From assembly GCA_963756185.1 (NCBI GenBank), contig CAVWMS010000001.1, positions 558,001-622,000 of the forward strand: DNA of 64,000 bases, given 5' to 3'. The position numbers were made by a program, and so were the translations under genes. The notes under the pieces were generated by a model. It saw only the letters and a program-made list of their open reading frames with translations. It did not search any database and was not told where the DNA came from. Each line of letters starts with the position of its first letter. Position 1 is the first letter of the stretch. Source of the DNA: DATAXI01 sp963756185. GTDB lineage: Bacteria; Verrucomicrobiota; Verrucomicrobiia; Chthoniobacterales; Chthoniobacteraceae. Below are positions 17,788-25,960 of this stretch, in pieces.

Positions 17788-18288
17788 TCAGTTCCAGAGG
17801 CGTGCCAGATCGGGATCGGTCCGCGCGTTCTTTTTAAACGACGAGTTGATCTCAATCGCGGCCTGGATGCATTGCCGCGCGGTGCCGATGTCGCCGAGCT
17901 GCGCCTCGTAGCACGCCAGGTTGTAGTGAAGGATTCCGGTGCGCCGTATCCACTCCGGCGCGCTCATCAGCACCTGCACCGCGTCGTTGCCCTTTTTCAA
18001 TTGGTGCAGGGCGAAGGCGCGCTGAACGGTGAACTCGTTCTCCTCGGGATAAAGCGAGGCGCCGGCCTGCGAGAGACCGTTTGCTTCGTCCCAACGCTTC
18101 AGGTGCAGCAGGACACGGATCCGGGCGCGAAGGACCGGCGAGAGATGCTGGGCCGAGTCGTCGATCGACTCGAGCTCATCAAGCGCGTGATCTGCCATGC
18201 CGAGGTAAAGATACCCGTCCGCCGCAAGCAATGGCCTCTGCCATTCGTGCGGACCGGGATCGGCCGGCTTTTGATTCAGGTATAACAT
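17788..18288 (-). CDS. TPR-repeat protein
   Basis: A 166-residue helical protein, probably cytoplasmic because no signal peptide or membrane helix is seen. It is made of degenerate tetratricopeptide repeats, for example LRARIRVLLHLKRWDEANGL, AFALHQLKKGNDAVQVLM and HYNLACYEAQLGDIGTARQC. The last matches the TPR consensus well (NLA-Y-LG-A). Such proteins mediate protein interactions. No partner can be named. It is convergent with the secreted-protein gene, with stops 10 bases apart. Confidence 0.75.
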   Translation of the reverse strand: MLYLNQKPADPGPHEWQRPLLAADGYLYLGMADHALDELESIDDSAQHLSPVLRARIRVLLHLKRWDEANGLSQAGASLYPEENEFTVQRAFALHQLKKGNDAVQVLMSAPEWIRRTGILHYNLACYEAQLGDIGTARQCIQAAIEINSSFKKNARTDPDLARLWN

Positions 18289-18571
18289 GTACGGTTATGG
18301 GTTGCGGATTCCCTGGGCTGCCGTGAATAACACCCGAGGCCTACCTCTCGCAGCACATGCTGCCAGTGCCACGCACTGGCCTGGCTGCCCAGGCCCTTGC
18401 GCGCGATGCACCTTACGTGGAGCAGGCATCTGTGGGCTTTGTTCATGGCTGCCTTTACAGGGGAGCATCGGCGATGCCAGACCACGAACGGCGGAAACCC
18501 CGAGATGGAAGGGGCGTTTCTGTGTCCTTTTTGCGGACACAGATGTTCGGTTTGCCGAACGAACACACCCG
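18289..18571. other. Non-coding stretch with paired hairpins
   Basis: No convincing gene. Two adjacent hairpins lie at its right end: CTGTGTCC (18520-18527) with GGACACAG (18535-18542), and GTTCGG (18545-18550) with CCGAAC (18555-18560). They are downstream of the minus-strand gene at 18572-18811 and may end its transcript, although no U-tract follows. Confidence 0.5.
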
Positions 18572-18811
18572 CTATTTGAGGTCCGCGGAGACGGGGGGGA
18601 GATGAGCGGTGAAAAACTCGATCTGGGTAAAGCCGAGACGGGGGACGGCGGTCCAGTCGTGAGCCGCGGCAAACCTGCGCAAGCCATTTGGGCCCAAGGT
18701 CTTCAGCGGAGCAAGCTCGGCGGGCAACGTGATGAGGCAACGGCCATTTTCGTTGACCGTCACCTGGATGCGCCGCGCGAGGGCGTGAAGAAGCGGATTT
18801 TCCTCGGCCAT
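18572..18811 (-). CDS. Small protein of unknown function
   Basis: A 79-residue reading frame starting at ATG 18811; a start 12 codons upstream is possible. The sequence reads like a real protein with a beta-alpha pattern: RIQVTVNENGRCLITLPAEL followed by LGPNGLRRFAAAHDWTAV. It has no signal peptide or membrane segment and no motif I recognise. It lies between a TPR protein gene and an ArsR-type regulator gene on the same strand but is separated by more than 100 bases from each. Moderate confidence that it is expressed. Confidence 0.5.
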   Translation of the reverse strand: MAEENPLLHALARRIQVTVNENGRCLITLPAELAPLKTLGPNGLRRFAAAHDWTAVPRLGFTQIEFFTAHLPPVSADLK

Positions 18812-18943
18812 GGCGGACAGTTTCGGGCGGACACCGCCCTCAGGCAATCAGAAATCGAGAGTGCGCCAGATTGACCCTATTTTGGCGACAGAACGACAAA
18901 AAGCGGCGCACCGCGGAACGGGCGCCGCCACCGGAAGGCGTTC

Positions 18944-19270
18944 TTACGCGGCGACTTCCTCGCGGGCGGGATTCGAAATCCTGTCAAAACGGAACAGGAG
19001 GCATCCCAGGTCGAGAACGGGTGCGCCGAGCGTCTGGCCCTTGTGGTGGGCTGGAATCGAATACTCGCGGCGGTTGGCCATTTTTGTGGCCTCGACGAGG
19101 CCGGCCTCGCGCAGGATGCGGAGATGCTTCGAAACGTTGTACTGAGAAATGCTCAGGCGCTCGGAGAGGTCATTGACCGTCATCGATTTGTCCAGAAGGG
19201 TCCGGAGAATGCGGAGACGGCTCTTGTCTGCGAGCGCTTTGAGCGTGGTGATCCATTGGTCTTCTATCAT
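18944..19270 (-). CDS. ArsR/SmtB-family transcriptional regulator
   Basis: A 108-residue winged helix-turn-helix protein. LKALADKSRLRILRTLLD is the standard ArsR-family opening helix. MTVNDLSERLSISQYNVSKHLRILREAGLVEATK contains the recognition helix (SQYNVSKHLRIL) and REYSIPAH lies in the wing. The metal-binding ELCVCDL motif of ArsR is absent, so it is probably not a classical metal sensor. It is divergent from miaB with a 270-base intergenic region and could act on itself or on miaB. The target is unknown. Confidence 0.85.
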   Translation of the reverse strand: MIEDQWITTLKALADKSRLRILRTLLDKSMTVNDLSERLSISQYNVSKHLRILREAGLVEATKMANRREYSIPAHHKGQTLGAPVLDLGCLLFRFDRISNPAREEVAA

Positions 19271-19540
19271 TACGAGAAATGAGGAGTTGTATGAGTGACG
19301 TGATAAAATATCGCGAGGCGAGGAGTCGGCAACAAGAAAGTTGAAATTTTAATCGGAAACCCCTCGGATACGCGGGTTTGCGTATATGCAAGAGAGGGAA
19401 GGCTGTGGCAGTTGAGCATGAATTCGCGTTTGCCCGCGCGAAAAGCCGCATTTTTTGCGCGGAAATGCATCGAAAAATGAACGAAAAAGGGGCTTTGCAC
19501 CCCCAATTTTCGAATTTCGGATTTCGGATTTTCGGGTTAG

Positions 19541-20932
19541 ATGGATGTTTCCAATTCCGACCAACCGCCCATGCCCCGCTTTTTCATCAAGACCTACGGC
19601 TGCCAGATGAACGAGCGCGACTCCGAACAAGTCGCGCAGATGTTGATGGCGCGCGGCTACCAGATGACCTCGAGCGAGCAGGAGGCGGACGTGGTGCTGC
19701 TGAATACCTGCTCGGTGCGGGATATGGCGGAGCAAAAGGCGCTGGGAAAAATGGGGATGCTGGGCCGGCTGCGCGAGGCGCGACCGCGGATGGTGTTCGG
19801 GTTCCTGGGATGCATGGCGCAAAGCCGGGGGGCGGAGCTGGTGCGGGAGGTGGGGCATGTCGATCTGGTGGTGGGGACGCAGAAGTTTCACCGCGTGGCG
19901 GAATATGTGGACGAGATATTCGCGCGGCGCAGCGGGCGGTCGATGGATGACCCGCGGTTCTCGATCGTGGACACGGGCGAGGAGGAGGGATCGCAGGGGA
20001 CGATCCGCGACCATCTGCTCGAGCCGCGGCAGGCGACGGCGTTTGTGTCGATCATGCAGGGATGCGACATGCACTGCACGTTTTGCATCGTGCCGTCGAC
20101 CCGCGGCGGGGAGCGGAGCCGGCCGATCGGGGAGATTGTCGAGGAGGCGAGGGGACTGGCCGCGCGCGGGGTGCGGGAGGTGACACTGCTGGGGCAGATC
20201 GTGAATCTTTACGGGCGGCATGAGTTTGCGAAGAAGGATGGGAAATCGCCGTTCGTGCAATTGATCGAGGCGGTGCACGAGGTTGAAGGGATCGAGCGAA
20301 TCCGGTTTACCTCGCCGCATCCGATCGGGTTTCGCGAGGATTTGATCGAGGTCTTCACGCGGCTGCCGAAGCTGGCGGAGCACATCCACCTGCCGCTGCA
20401 ATCGGGCTCGGCGCGCATCCTGAAGGCGATGCATCGCACTTACACGCCGGAGACTTACCTGCGGCTGGTCGAGCGGATTCGCGCGGCGCGGCCCGATATG
20501 GCGCTCACGACGGATGTCATCGTGGGATTTCCCGGCGAGACGGACGAGGATTACGCGGCGACGCGCGAGCTGGTGGAGCAGGTGGGGTTCGATAACGCGT
20601 TCATTTTCCGGTACTCGAAACGGCGCGAGACGCCGGCAGCGGAAATGGCGGGCCAGGTCGATGAATCGGTGAAGGAAGCGCGCAACCAGGATTTGCTGGA
20701 GGTGATCAATGCCAGTGCGCGGGAAAAGAACGAGGCGCTGGTGGGCCGGACGGTGGAGATATTGTGCGAAGGGCCGAGCAAGACGAACGCGGAACGGCTA
20801 ATGGGCCGGACGCGTACGAACAAGATCGTGATATTCGAAGGCGCGGAGCGGCACGTCGGGAGAATCTTCGATGTGCGGGTGACGCGGGCGACGGGGTTCA
20901 GTCTTTACGGCGACCCGGCGATTTTGGAGTGA
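19541..20932 (+). CDS. miaB: tRNA-2-methylthio-N6-dimethylallyladenosine synthase MiaB
   Basis: A 463-residue radical-SAM methylthiotransferase of normal size that converts i6A37 of tRNA to ms2i6A37. N-terminal MTTase domain: YGCQMNERDSE, LNTCSVRDMAEQKAL and FLGCMAQ give the three Cys that bind the auxiliary 4Fe-4S cluster. The radical-SAM motif is CDMHCTFC, followed by IVPSTRGGERSRP. A TRAM domain is at the C-terminus (VGRTVEILCEG ... GRTRTNKIVIFEG). An in-frame ATG ten codons downstream (MPRFFIKTYGCQMN) is an alternative start. A diverged copy of its last 18 codons is at 22018-22071. Confidence 0.95.
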   Translation: MDVSNSDQPPMPRFFIKTYGCQMNERDSEQVAQMLMARGYQMTSSEQEADVVLLNTCSVRDMAEQKALGKMGMLGRLREARPRMVFGFLGCMAQSRGAELVREVGHVDLVVGTQKFHRVAEYVDEIFARRSGRSMDDPRFSIVDTGEEEGSQGTIRDHLLEPRQATAFVSIMQGCDMHCTFCIVPSTRGGERSRPIGEIVEEARGLAARGVREVTLLGQIVNLYGRHEFAKKDGKSPFVQLIEAVHEVEGIERIRFTSPHPIGFREDLIEVFTRLPKLAEHIHLPLQSGSARILKAMHRTYTPETYLRLVERIRAARPDMALTTDVIVGFPGETDEDYAATRELVEQVGFDNAFIFRYSKRRETPAAEMAGQVDESVKEARNQDLLEVINASAREKNEALVGRTVEILCEGPSKTNAERLMGRTRTNKIVIFEGAERHVGRIFDVRVTRATGFSLYGDPAILE

Positions 20933-21037
20933 GCGGGCGATCATTCGTGGAAAATTCCGACTAAGAAACCGGGTTCTCGCGTATCTTGTTATCAAGACAA
21001 TGCCGAACCTCGATCAGAGGATAATGCATTCCCTTGG

Positions 21038-21604
21038 TTAAGGGCTCGCCCCCTTAACCTTCTGGATGACCGGGTGATCGAGGGCATTGACTTTGAGGGT
21101 GATGTTATATACTCCATTTTTATCCCAGGCGCGGAGTAGAAGCGTCTCGTTATCCGCCCATGATACCTTGGTGATGTTGCCCCTCCATAAATCGCCTTTG
21201 TTTTGATAGTAATTGATTTGCAGCGTTTTCAGGGGGTAAATCGGCACGGTGCATGGCGGGGCGTCCGCGGATGTTTCGTAGGCCTCGTAAGTTCTGTTCG
21301 CGATAAAGATCCAGGTATCCGGCCCTCCGTCATCGGGTCCGTTGATAATCAGGCATTTCTTCGAGTCCGGGCTCCAGAAAGCCCGTGTGTCTCGCGGATA
21401 GGTTACAAGAGTAAATACGGGACTGCCTTGCGGCAGCGGTTTCAGTAAAATGGTTCTCACCTCGCCAACCGGGGCGCCAGTATCCGTGTCAAACCAGGCG
21501 AATACGAACGCCTTGTCGGGCGAATAGAGCACGCTTGGCACGCCGGCGTGAGATAATGTAATCGCGGTTGCCGCCAATATCAGGATCAATCGGGGGGTTT
21601 TCAT
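21038..21604 (-). CDS. Exported protein of unknown function with propeller-like repeats
   Basis: A 188-residue protein with a signal peptide (LILILAATAITLSHA). The mature part resembles a few blades of a TolB/WD40-type propeller: VLYSPDKAFVFAWFDTDTG, RAFWSPDSKKCLIINGPDD and VSWADNETLLLRAWDKNG. These SPD...W-type units are too few for a complete propeller. Function unknown; periplasmic or surface location expected. It lies within the ~1.1 kb that separates miaB from a second copy of the miaB 3' end, so it may have arrived with that rearrangement. Confidence 0.7.
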   Translation of the reverse strand: MKTPRLILILAATAITLSHAGVPSVLYSPDKAFVFAWFDTDTGAPVGEVRTILLKPLPQGSPVFTLVTYPRDTRAFWSPDSKKCLIINGPDDGGPDTWIFIANRTYEAYETSADAPPCTVPIYPLKTLQINYYQNKGDLWRGNITKVSWADNETLLLRAWDKNGVYNITLKVNALDHPVIQKVKGASP

Positions 21605-21735
21605 TGCTTTGCATTAACGCATACTTCTGATCATTCGGGATTTTCCAGATGGATCGTTGTTCATATGCCGGCGGGATGCGGTGATTTTCTCGTTTCGGAT
21701 TCGCTGTTCCAGCGGATTCGGATCGTGTGGTTTGG

Positions 21736-21850
21736 GGCGGCCTTACAGGCCTTGAGTTTGTGGGGTGCGGGGTTCCCGGGGCTGCGCGATCCCGCTTCGC
21801 GGGAGCGCTGCACCCCGGGCTTTAACATAGCGGACTTGCAGTCCTTCGAC
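21736..21850 (-). repeat. Dispersed repeat R2, copy 3
   Basis: Opposite orientation to the copies at 14.2 and 14.6 kb, with CAGGCCTT at its left end and GACTTGCAGTCC at its right. The core palindrome is CGCGATCCCGCTTCGCGGGAGCG. Beyond it a further short duplication of CTTCGACAAGCTCAGGACC type lies at 21843-21890. Confidence 0.85.
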
Positions 21851-21949
21851 AAGCTCAGGACCTTCGGCCCTTCGACAGGCTGGGGACTTTCGGCCCGCGC
21901 ACCCGCAGGCGGTTGCGCCAGGGTAGTTTAGGAAATGGTGTAGCTGTGG

Positions 21950-22017
21950 ATTGCGGGAGGAAACGGCGGGTTCATGTGAAGGTGAAAGAGTAAGTGCAAG
22001 TACACGCTGGCGCGCGA
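21950..22017. repeat. Dispersed repeat R1, copy 2
   Basis: Inverse complement of 11491-11543 over 53 bases with one mismatch (21964-22016), extending more weakly to the left. It ends exactly where the miaB 3' fragment begins. Confidence 0.8.
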
Positions 22018-22071
22018 GTGAGGCGGGCGACGGGGTTTAGTCTCTATGGAGACCCGGCGATTCTGGAGTGA
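22018..22071 (+). pseudogene. Diverged remnant of a miaB 3' end
   Basis: Eighteen codons ending in TGA read VRRATGFSLYGDPAILE. The last 15 residues are identical to the end of miaB at 20932 (RATGFSLYGDPAILE). Within those 15 codons the nucleotide differences are all synonymous (for example TTC/TTT, CTT/CTC, TAC/TAT, GGC/GGA, TTG/CTG). No upstream part of a second miaB is present; repeat R1 abuts it. See the finding on this region. Confidence 0.75.
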
Positions 22072-22145
22072 GGGGGCGAAGGGACCGCTTCACTTCGATG
22101 GATCGGCAAATCTTGTGTGGCCCGATTAGTTAAAGGCTTTCCTGT

Positions 22146-24011
22146 TTATTGGGCCCTCCCCTGGAAGGTCAGGATGAACGGGCCCGCGATTCGCACCGCG
22201 CTCGTAAGGCCGCGTTCCTTGCGCAACTTGACAAGCCAGTTCCGCTGCACGTCGGCCAGCGCCTGCGAGACGTTTCCGCTTTTCTGTGCCGAGGCATAAA
22301 AATCCATCATCAGCTTCGCCGTTTCCTCATCCGCGATTGACCAAAGGGTCATCAACAAGTTCTGCGCACCGGCCTGCACGAACCCACGCCTCAGCCCGAG
22401 AACTCCTTCCCCGGCTCGCGCCTCGCCGATGCCGGTGTCGCACGCCGAGAGGGTGACCAGCCATGTCCCCTCAAGATTCAATTCACCCACATCCTCGGCC
22501 GTAACCACGCCGTCGTCTTCCGTGGGCGGCATCTCGCCGCGAGCCCATGCGTCAAATGTCCTCTGGGCGCCCGCGAGCGCGAGGCCGCTTCGGTACATTG
22601 GATTTCTGAAGACGTCTTCCGTGTTGTCATCGAGTGGCTGCCCGGAATCTTCCGCCGCGGGATTCCCCAGCGGCCTCGCGCCGCCGACGCCACGCAGGCC
22701 CGCCAACGGTGAGTCAGCGGCTGCATCCGTGTCGGGCAGAAAGAATCCGTGCGTTGCGAGGTGGAGGATGTAAGGCGACCGGGCCGCGCGCAACTGGGTT
22801 TCCGTCGCGGCGGCCTGGTGGTAATAATCCACGGGCCAGTTCCAGGTTTTCGCCTCCGCCTGCAACGCTTCGCCCTCCTTTTCGGTCCCTGGCAGAGGGT
22901 CCAGGTGAAGGCCGTTCACGTCCTTCAATTCCAATCCGCGCGTTGCCAGCGCCGCCGAGGCCGAGACCACCTGTGGCGCGGAATTGGCGACGGCGCCCTG
23001 GCCTGAGAAATCCGGGTTCGCAAATATCTCGAGGGCTTTGGAGTCCGCCGGCTTGAAGTCCCGGAGCAAGTCCCGCCCGCTGGCGACGTACCGGATCGAA
23101 TATTTCTCCGCCAGGAAATGACCGTCCGGCCTCAACAAGGTGGCGAAGGAAACAAAATTTAATTCCCCATCCGGGCTGAAGATCACCGTTTGGGTTCCGG
23201 GCGGTAGGTCCTTTTCAATCGGATCCCAGACCTGTCCGCAAAGCCCTTCCAGGATCGCCTGCACCGAGTCGTCGTTCGCATCGCTTCTCACCGCTTCCTG
23301 GTATTGCTTCACGGTTTGTTCAATCGCGGCCGCCTTTCCCACCGGGACCCATTGGGGTTGGCCCTGGGCCGGGATCAGGATTGCGCCGTAGCGGTCCTCT
23401 GACTCCGATTTCCCGATGTAATATCCATACCTGATCATCTCGACCAAGACCTGGCCCGGCGCCAGAGCCGCCTGCACCTGTGGCACGGTGGTTGCGAGCG
23501 CCCTCCGCGCACGACCGAGCCCGGCCACGCTCCTGGCAATATCCTGTTGGAGTTCATCTACGTGGTTCGAAATGTTGTGCTTTTTCGCCTTCCATATTTG
23601 CAGCGCTTCCGGCGAGAGATTGCCCGAGGGGGGCGCGGCCAGTTGGGTCAACTGTTGCCTGGCAGCCAGTAGCTCGCCTATCTTTCCGCTCTCGGCCGGG
23701 TCCTTGCTGGCCTCGGTTACGAGCCGGTCCTCGAGCAACGAATCGAGAACCACGCCCTTCCACCGCAGGATAATTTGCGCCAGGTCTTCCGCCGATCCCA
23801 GTGTTGCGGCCAGAGAATAGGGATTACAGGTCCTCTCGTAGTCAAGGCGCTGCCTTTCGGAGGTGAAACTCAACACAACCGCCAATGCCGCTTGCTGCGC
23901 TTGCGCCGCCTGTTTTAAAAGCCGGTAGGATTCCGCGCTGTCGCCCAGATGCATGTCGGCAAAGGCCAGTTGGGTCAGGCAGGCTGCCGTAACCCAGTGA
24001 TTCGGTCCCAA
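22146..24011 (-). CDS. CHAT-domain (caspase-like) part of an exported TPR-CHAT protein
   Basis: The 3' half of one gene with 24029-25960; a single missing base near 24046 separates them. Restoring it gives EQALKISQAVLGPNHW across the join and one protein of about 1271 residues. Within this half, residues ~185-621 form a CHAT domain. The catalytic His lies in HLATHGFF (residue 421 here) and the catalytic Cys in LSACDTGIGEA (residue 524), with the typical GAQNLLMTLWSIADEETAKLM after the Cys. Both catalytic residues are intact, so protease activity is plausible. A helical linker (residues 1-180) joins it to the TPRs. As part of the exported protein it would act outside the cytoplasm. Confidence 0.85.
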   Translation of the reverse strand: MGPNHWVTAACLTQLAFADMHLGDSAESYRLLKQAAQAQQAALAVVLSFTSERQRLDYERTCNPYSLAATLGSAEDLAQIILRWKGVVLDSLLEDRLVTEASKDPAESGKIGELLAARQQLTQLAAPPSGNLSPEALQIWKAKKHNISNHVDELQQDIARSVAGLGRARRALATTVPQVQAALAPGQVLVEMIRYGYYIGKSESEDRYGAILIPAQGQPQWVPVGKAAAIEQTVKQYQEAVRSDANDDSVQAILEGLCGQVWDPIEKDLPPGTQTVIFSPDGELNFVSFATLLRPDGHFLAEKYSIRYVASGRDLLRDFKPADSKALEIFANPDFSGQGAVANSAPQVVSASAALATRGLELKDVNGLHLDPLPGTEKEGEALQAEAKTWNWPVDYYHQAAATETQLRAARSPYILHLATHGFFLPDTDAAADSPLAGLRGVGGARPLGNPAAEDSGQPLDDNTEDVFRNPMYRSGLALAGAQRTFDAWARGEMPPTEDDGVVTAEDVGELNLEGTWLVTLSACDTGIGEARAGEGVLGLRRGFVQAGAQNLLMTLWSIADEETAKLMMDFYASAQKSGNVSQALADVQRNWLVKLRKERGLTSAVRIAGPFILTFQGRAQ

Positions 24012-24028
24012 TACCGCCTGGCTGATCT

Positions 24029-25960
24029 TCAGGGCCTGCTCAGTTCGGTCCGCGCATTCTCATACTTGCCCTGCCCCATATAATCGACGCCCAAGGTCAG
24101 GAGGCCTTCGCCGGTCTCTGCGGAGTTCGTCCCCAATACCGCCTCGTCAATCTTCACGAATTGCTCCAGCAGCGGCTCGGCCCTGGCATAGTCGCCTTCG
24201 TCGTTGTAAATGCAGGCAAGGTTATTGAGATCGATGGCGCTCGGCACGCTGGTCATGCCCGTGGTAGCCTGGTCGATTTTTAATGCCTGCTGGAATAAGG
24301 GCTCCGCCCTTTTGTACTCTCCATCATAAAAATAGAGCGCCCCGAGGTTGCTCAGGCAATAACCCATTGGGCGCGAGTCCGCTCCCGCGCCACCTCGTGT
24401 GATCTGCAGGGCCTGTTGGAAGAAAGATTCCGCTTTGCCGTAATCGCCCAGCTTCATGTAAAATACGCCGAGGTTGCCCATGCAGTTCGCCGTGTTTGGA
24501 TGATTCGGTCCAAATGCTTTTTCGGTGACTTCAAGAGCCTGTTTCAGCAGGGGCTCCGCCTCCGCATATTCACCAACGCTTTCGTAGATGCTGGCAAGGT
24601 GCATCAAATACATTCCTGTGTCCGAGTGGTCCTGGCCGAGCAACTTCTGTCCGATGTCCAAAGCCTGTTTCTCCATCGGCTCAGCCTTCGCAAAGTCGCC
24701 CATATACCCGTAAAGTTCCGCCAGGTTGTCCAGGACCGTCGCCGTCGTCGGGTGGCCTGACCCCAAAACCTTTTGATCGATCAGTAAAGCCCCCTTGAAG
24801 AGCGGCTCGGCCTTTGCATAGTCTCCACTGTCCACGTAAAGCGCGCCGAGATCGTTCATGTCCATCGCTGTGCGGACGCTGTTCGGCTCCGCCGATTTCT
24901 GATCGATCAGCAAGGCTCCTTTAGCGAACGGCTGGGCCTTCACATAGTTTCCAATGTCCGAGTAAACCACACCAAGAATGTCCATGTCCCTCGCTGTGGG
25001 GGTGCTGTTCGGCCCCGACGACTTTTGGTCGATATCCAGGGCATCTTTTGCCAAAGGCTCTGCCTTCGCATCCTCATGCATTTTCAAATAAAGTTGCGCC
25101 AGGTTGGCGGCATCCGCCGCAACAGGAAGCGAGTACCGTCCAACGGAATTTTCATCTATTTTCAGCGCTCGGACGTAAGGAGCTTCAGCCTTCGCGTACT
25201 CGCCTTCGCAGTAGTAAGTCTTGCCGAGATTGGTGAGATTGGTGGCTATCGTGGTAGCTGCCGGTCCCAGGACCTTTTCATCAATCTTCAGTGCCTGCGC
25301 ATAAAGTGGCTCTGCGTTGCCGTACTTGCCCTCGCCGAAATAAATGGTCGCAAGGCAATTTAGATTGGCAACTGTAGTGGGGGATGCCGGTCCCAGCAGC
25401 TTCTCCTCGATTTCCAGCGCTCGCTGGCAGGACGCCTCCGCCTGTCCGTAATCGTGCGCGTCATCGCAGGCTACCCCAAGGTTCCCCAGGGTGTTGGCCT
25501 CTTCCTTCGTGTTGCTCCATCGCCGCTCGAGCGGCAGAGCTGCTTGAAAACATGCGATCGCTTCCGGCAGCAGGCCGATCTCGTGGTAAGTCACGCCCAT
25601 GTCGTTCAGTTCCACCCAGCGCGCCTTGTCCGTCAGATAGAGATTTCCGAGCTCTTTTTTCAAATGCAGTTGCCGGTCCTTGAGCAGCTCTTGCTTTTGC
25701 CGGCCCGTTCGAATGTACACCTCCATCAGCGCGTTGAGACTCTGCCAGCGGAGCGGGTCGAGCGCCACCGATTGCGTCAAATTCCTTTCTGCCTCCACAT
25801 AGTCCTTTCGTGCGAGGGCCGCGGCGCCGGCCCGGTAATAGTCTTGCGCGGTGCGAACCGGCGTTTGGGCGTTAGCCGCGGAGGGGGGACGAAAAAGCCC
25901 GGACGCGATCAATGCGACCAGCATGGTCCACCGCGCGAATTTATTGCCCGGACGGGACAT
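24029..25960 (-). CDS. Signal peptide and TPR array of the exported TPR-CHAT protein
   Basis: The 5' half of the TPR-CHAT gene. Residues 1-31 form a signal peptide (basic MSRPGNKFAR, hydrophobic WTMLVALIASGLF, c-region SAANA before Gln32). About a dozen ~42-residue kinesin-light-chain-type TPRs follow (for example LGALYVDSGDYAKAEPLFKG, LLIDQKVLGSGHPTTATVLD). The frame ends at TGA 24029-24031 only because of a one-base deletion; the next frame carries straight on into the CHAT half. The ATG at 25960 lies 20 bases inside the end of the TIR gene, so the two are translationally coupled. The TPRs probably bind the activating or substrate protein. Confidence 0.85.
   Translation of the reverse strand: MSRPGNKFARWTMLVALIASGLFRPPSAANAQTPVRTAQDYYRAGAAALARKDYVEAERNLTQSVALDPLRWQSLNALMEVYIRTGRQKQELLKDRQLHLKKELGNLYLTDKARWVELNDMGVTYHEIGLLPEAIACFQAALPLERRWSNTKEEANTLGNLGVACDDAHDYGQAEASCQRALEIEEKLLGPASPTTVANLNCLATIYFGEGKYGNAEPLYAQALKIDEKVLGPAATTIATNLTNLGKTYYCEGEYAKAEAPYVRALKIDENSVGRYSLPVAADAANLAQLYLKMHEDAKAEPLAKDALDIDQKSSGPNSTPTARDMDILGVVYSDIGNYVKAQPFAKGALLIDQKSAEPNSVRTAMDMNDLGALYVDSGDYAKAEPLFKGALLIDQKVLGSGHPTTATVLDNLAELYGYMGDFAKAEPMEKQALDIGQKLLGQDHSDTGMYLMHLASIYESVGEYAEAEPLLKQALEVTEKAFGPNHPNTANCMGNLGVFYMKLGDYGKAESFFQQALQITRGGAGADSRPMGYCLSNLGALYFYDGEYKRAEPLFQQALKIDQATTGMTSVPSAIDLNNLACIYNDEGDYARAEPLLEQFVKIDEAVLGTNSAETGEGLLTLGVDYMGQGKYENARTELSRP

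Noticed and set aside
18276..18740. Protein gene of about 155 codons on the minus strand
   Set aside because: Translation is Arg/Ser/His-rich without pattern, crosses hairpins and overlaps the better-supported small gene at 18572-18811.
24029..24060. Programmed ribosomal frameshift in TPR-CHAT
   Set aside because: No slippery heptamer or following stem-loop is visible; one missing base explains it more simply.
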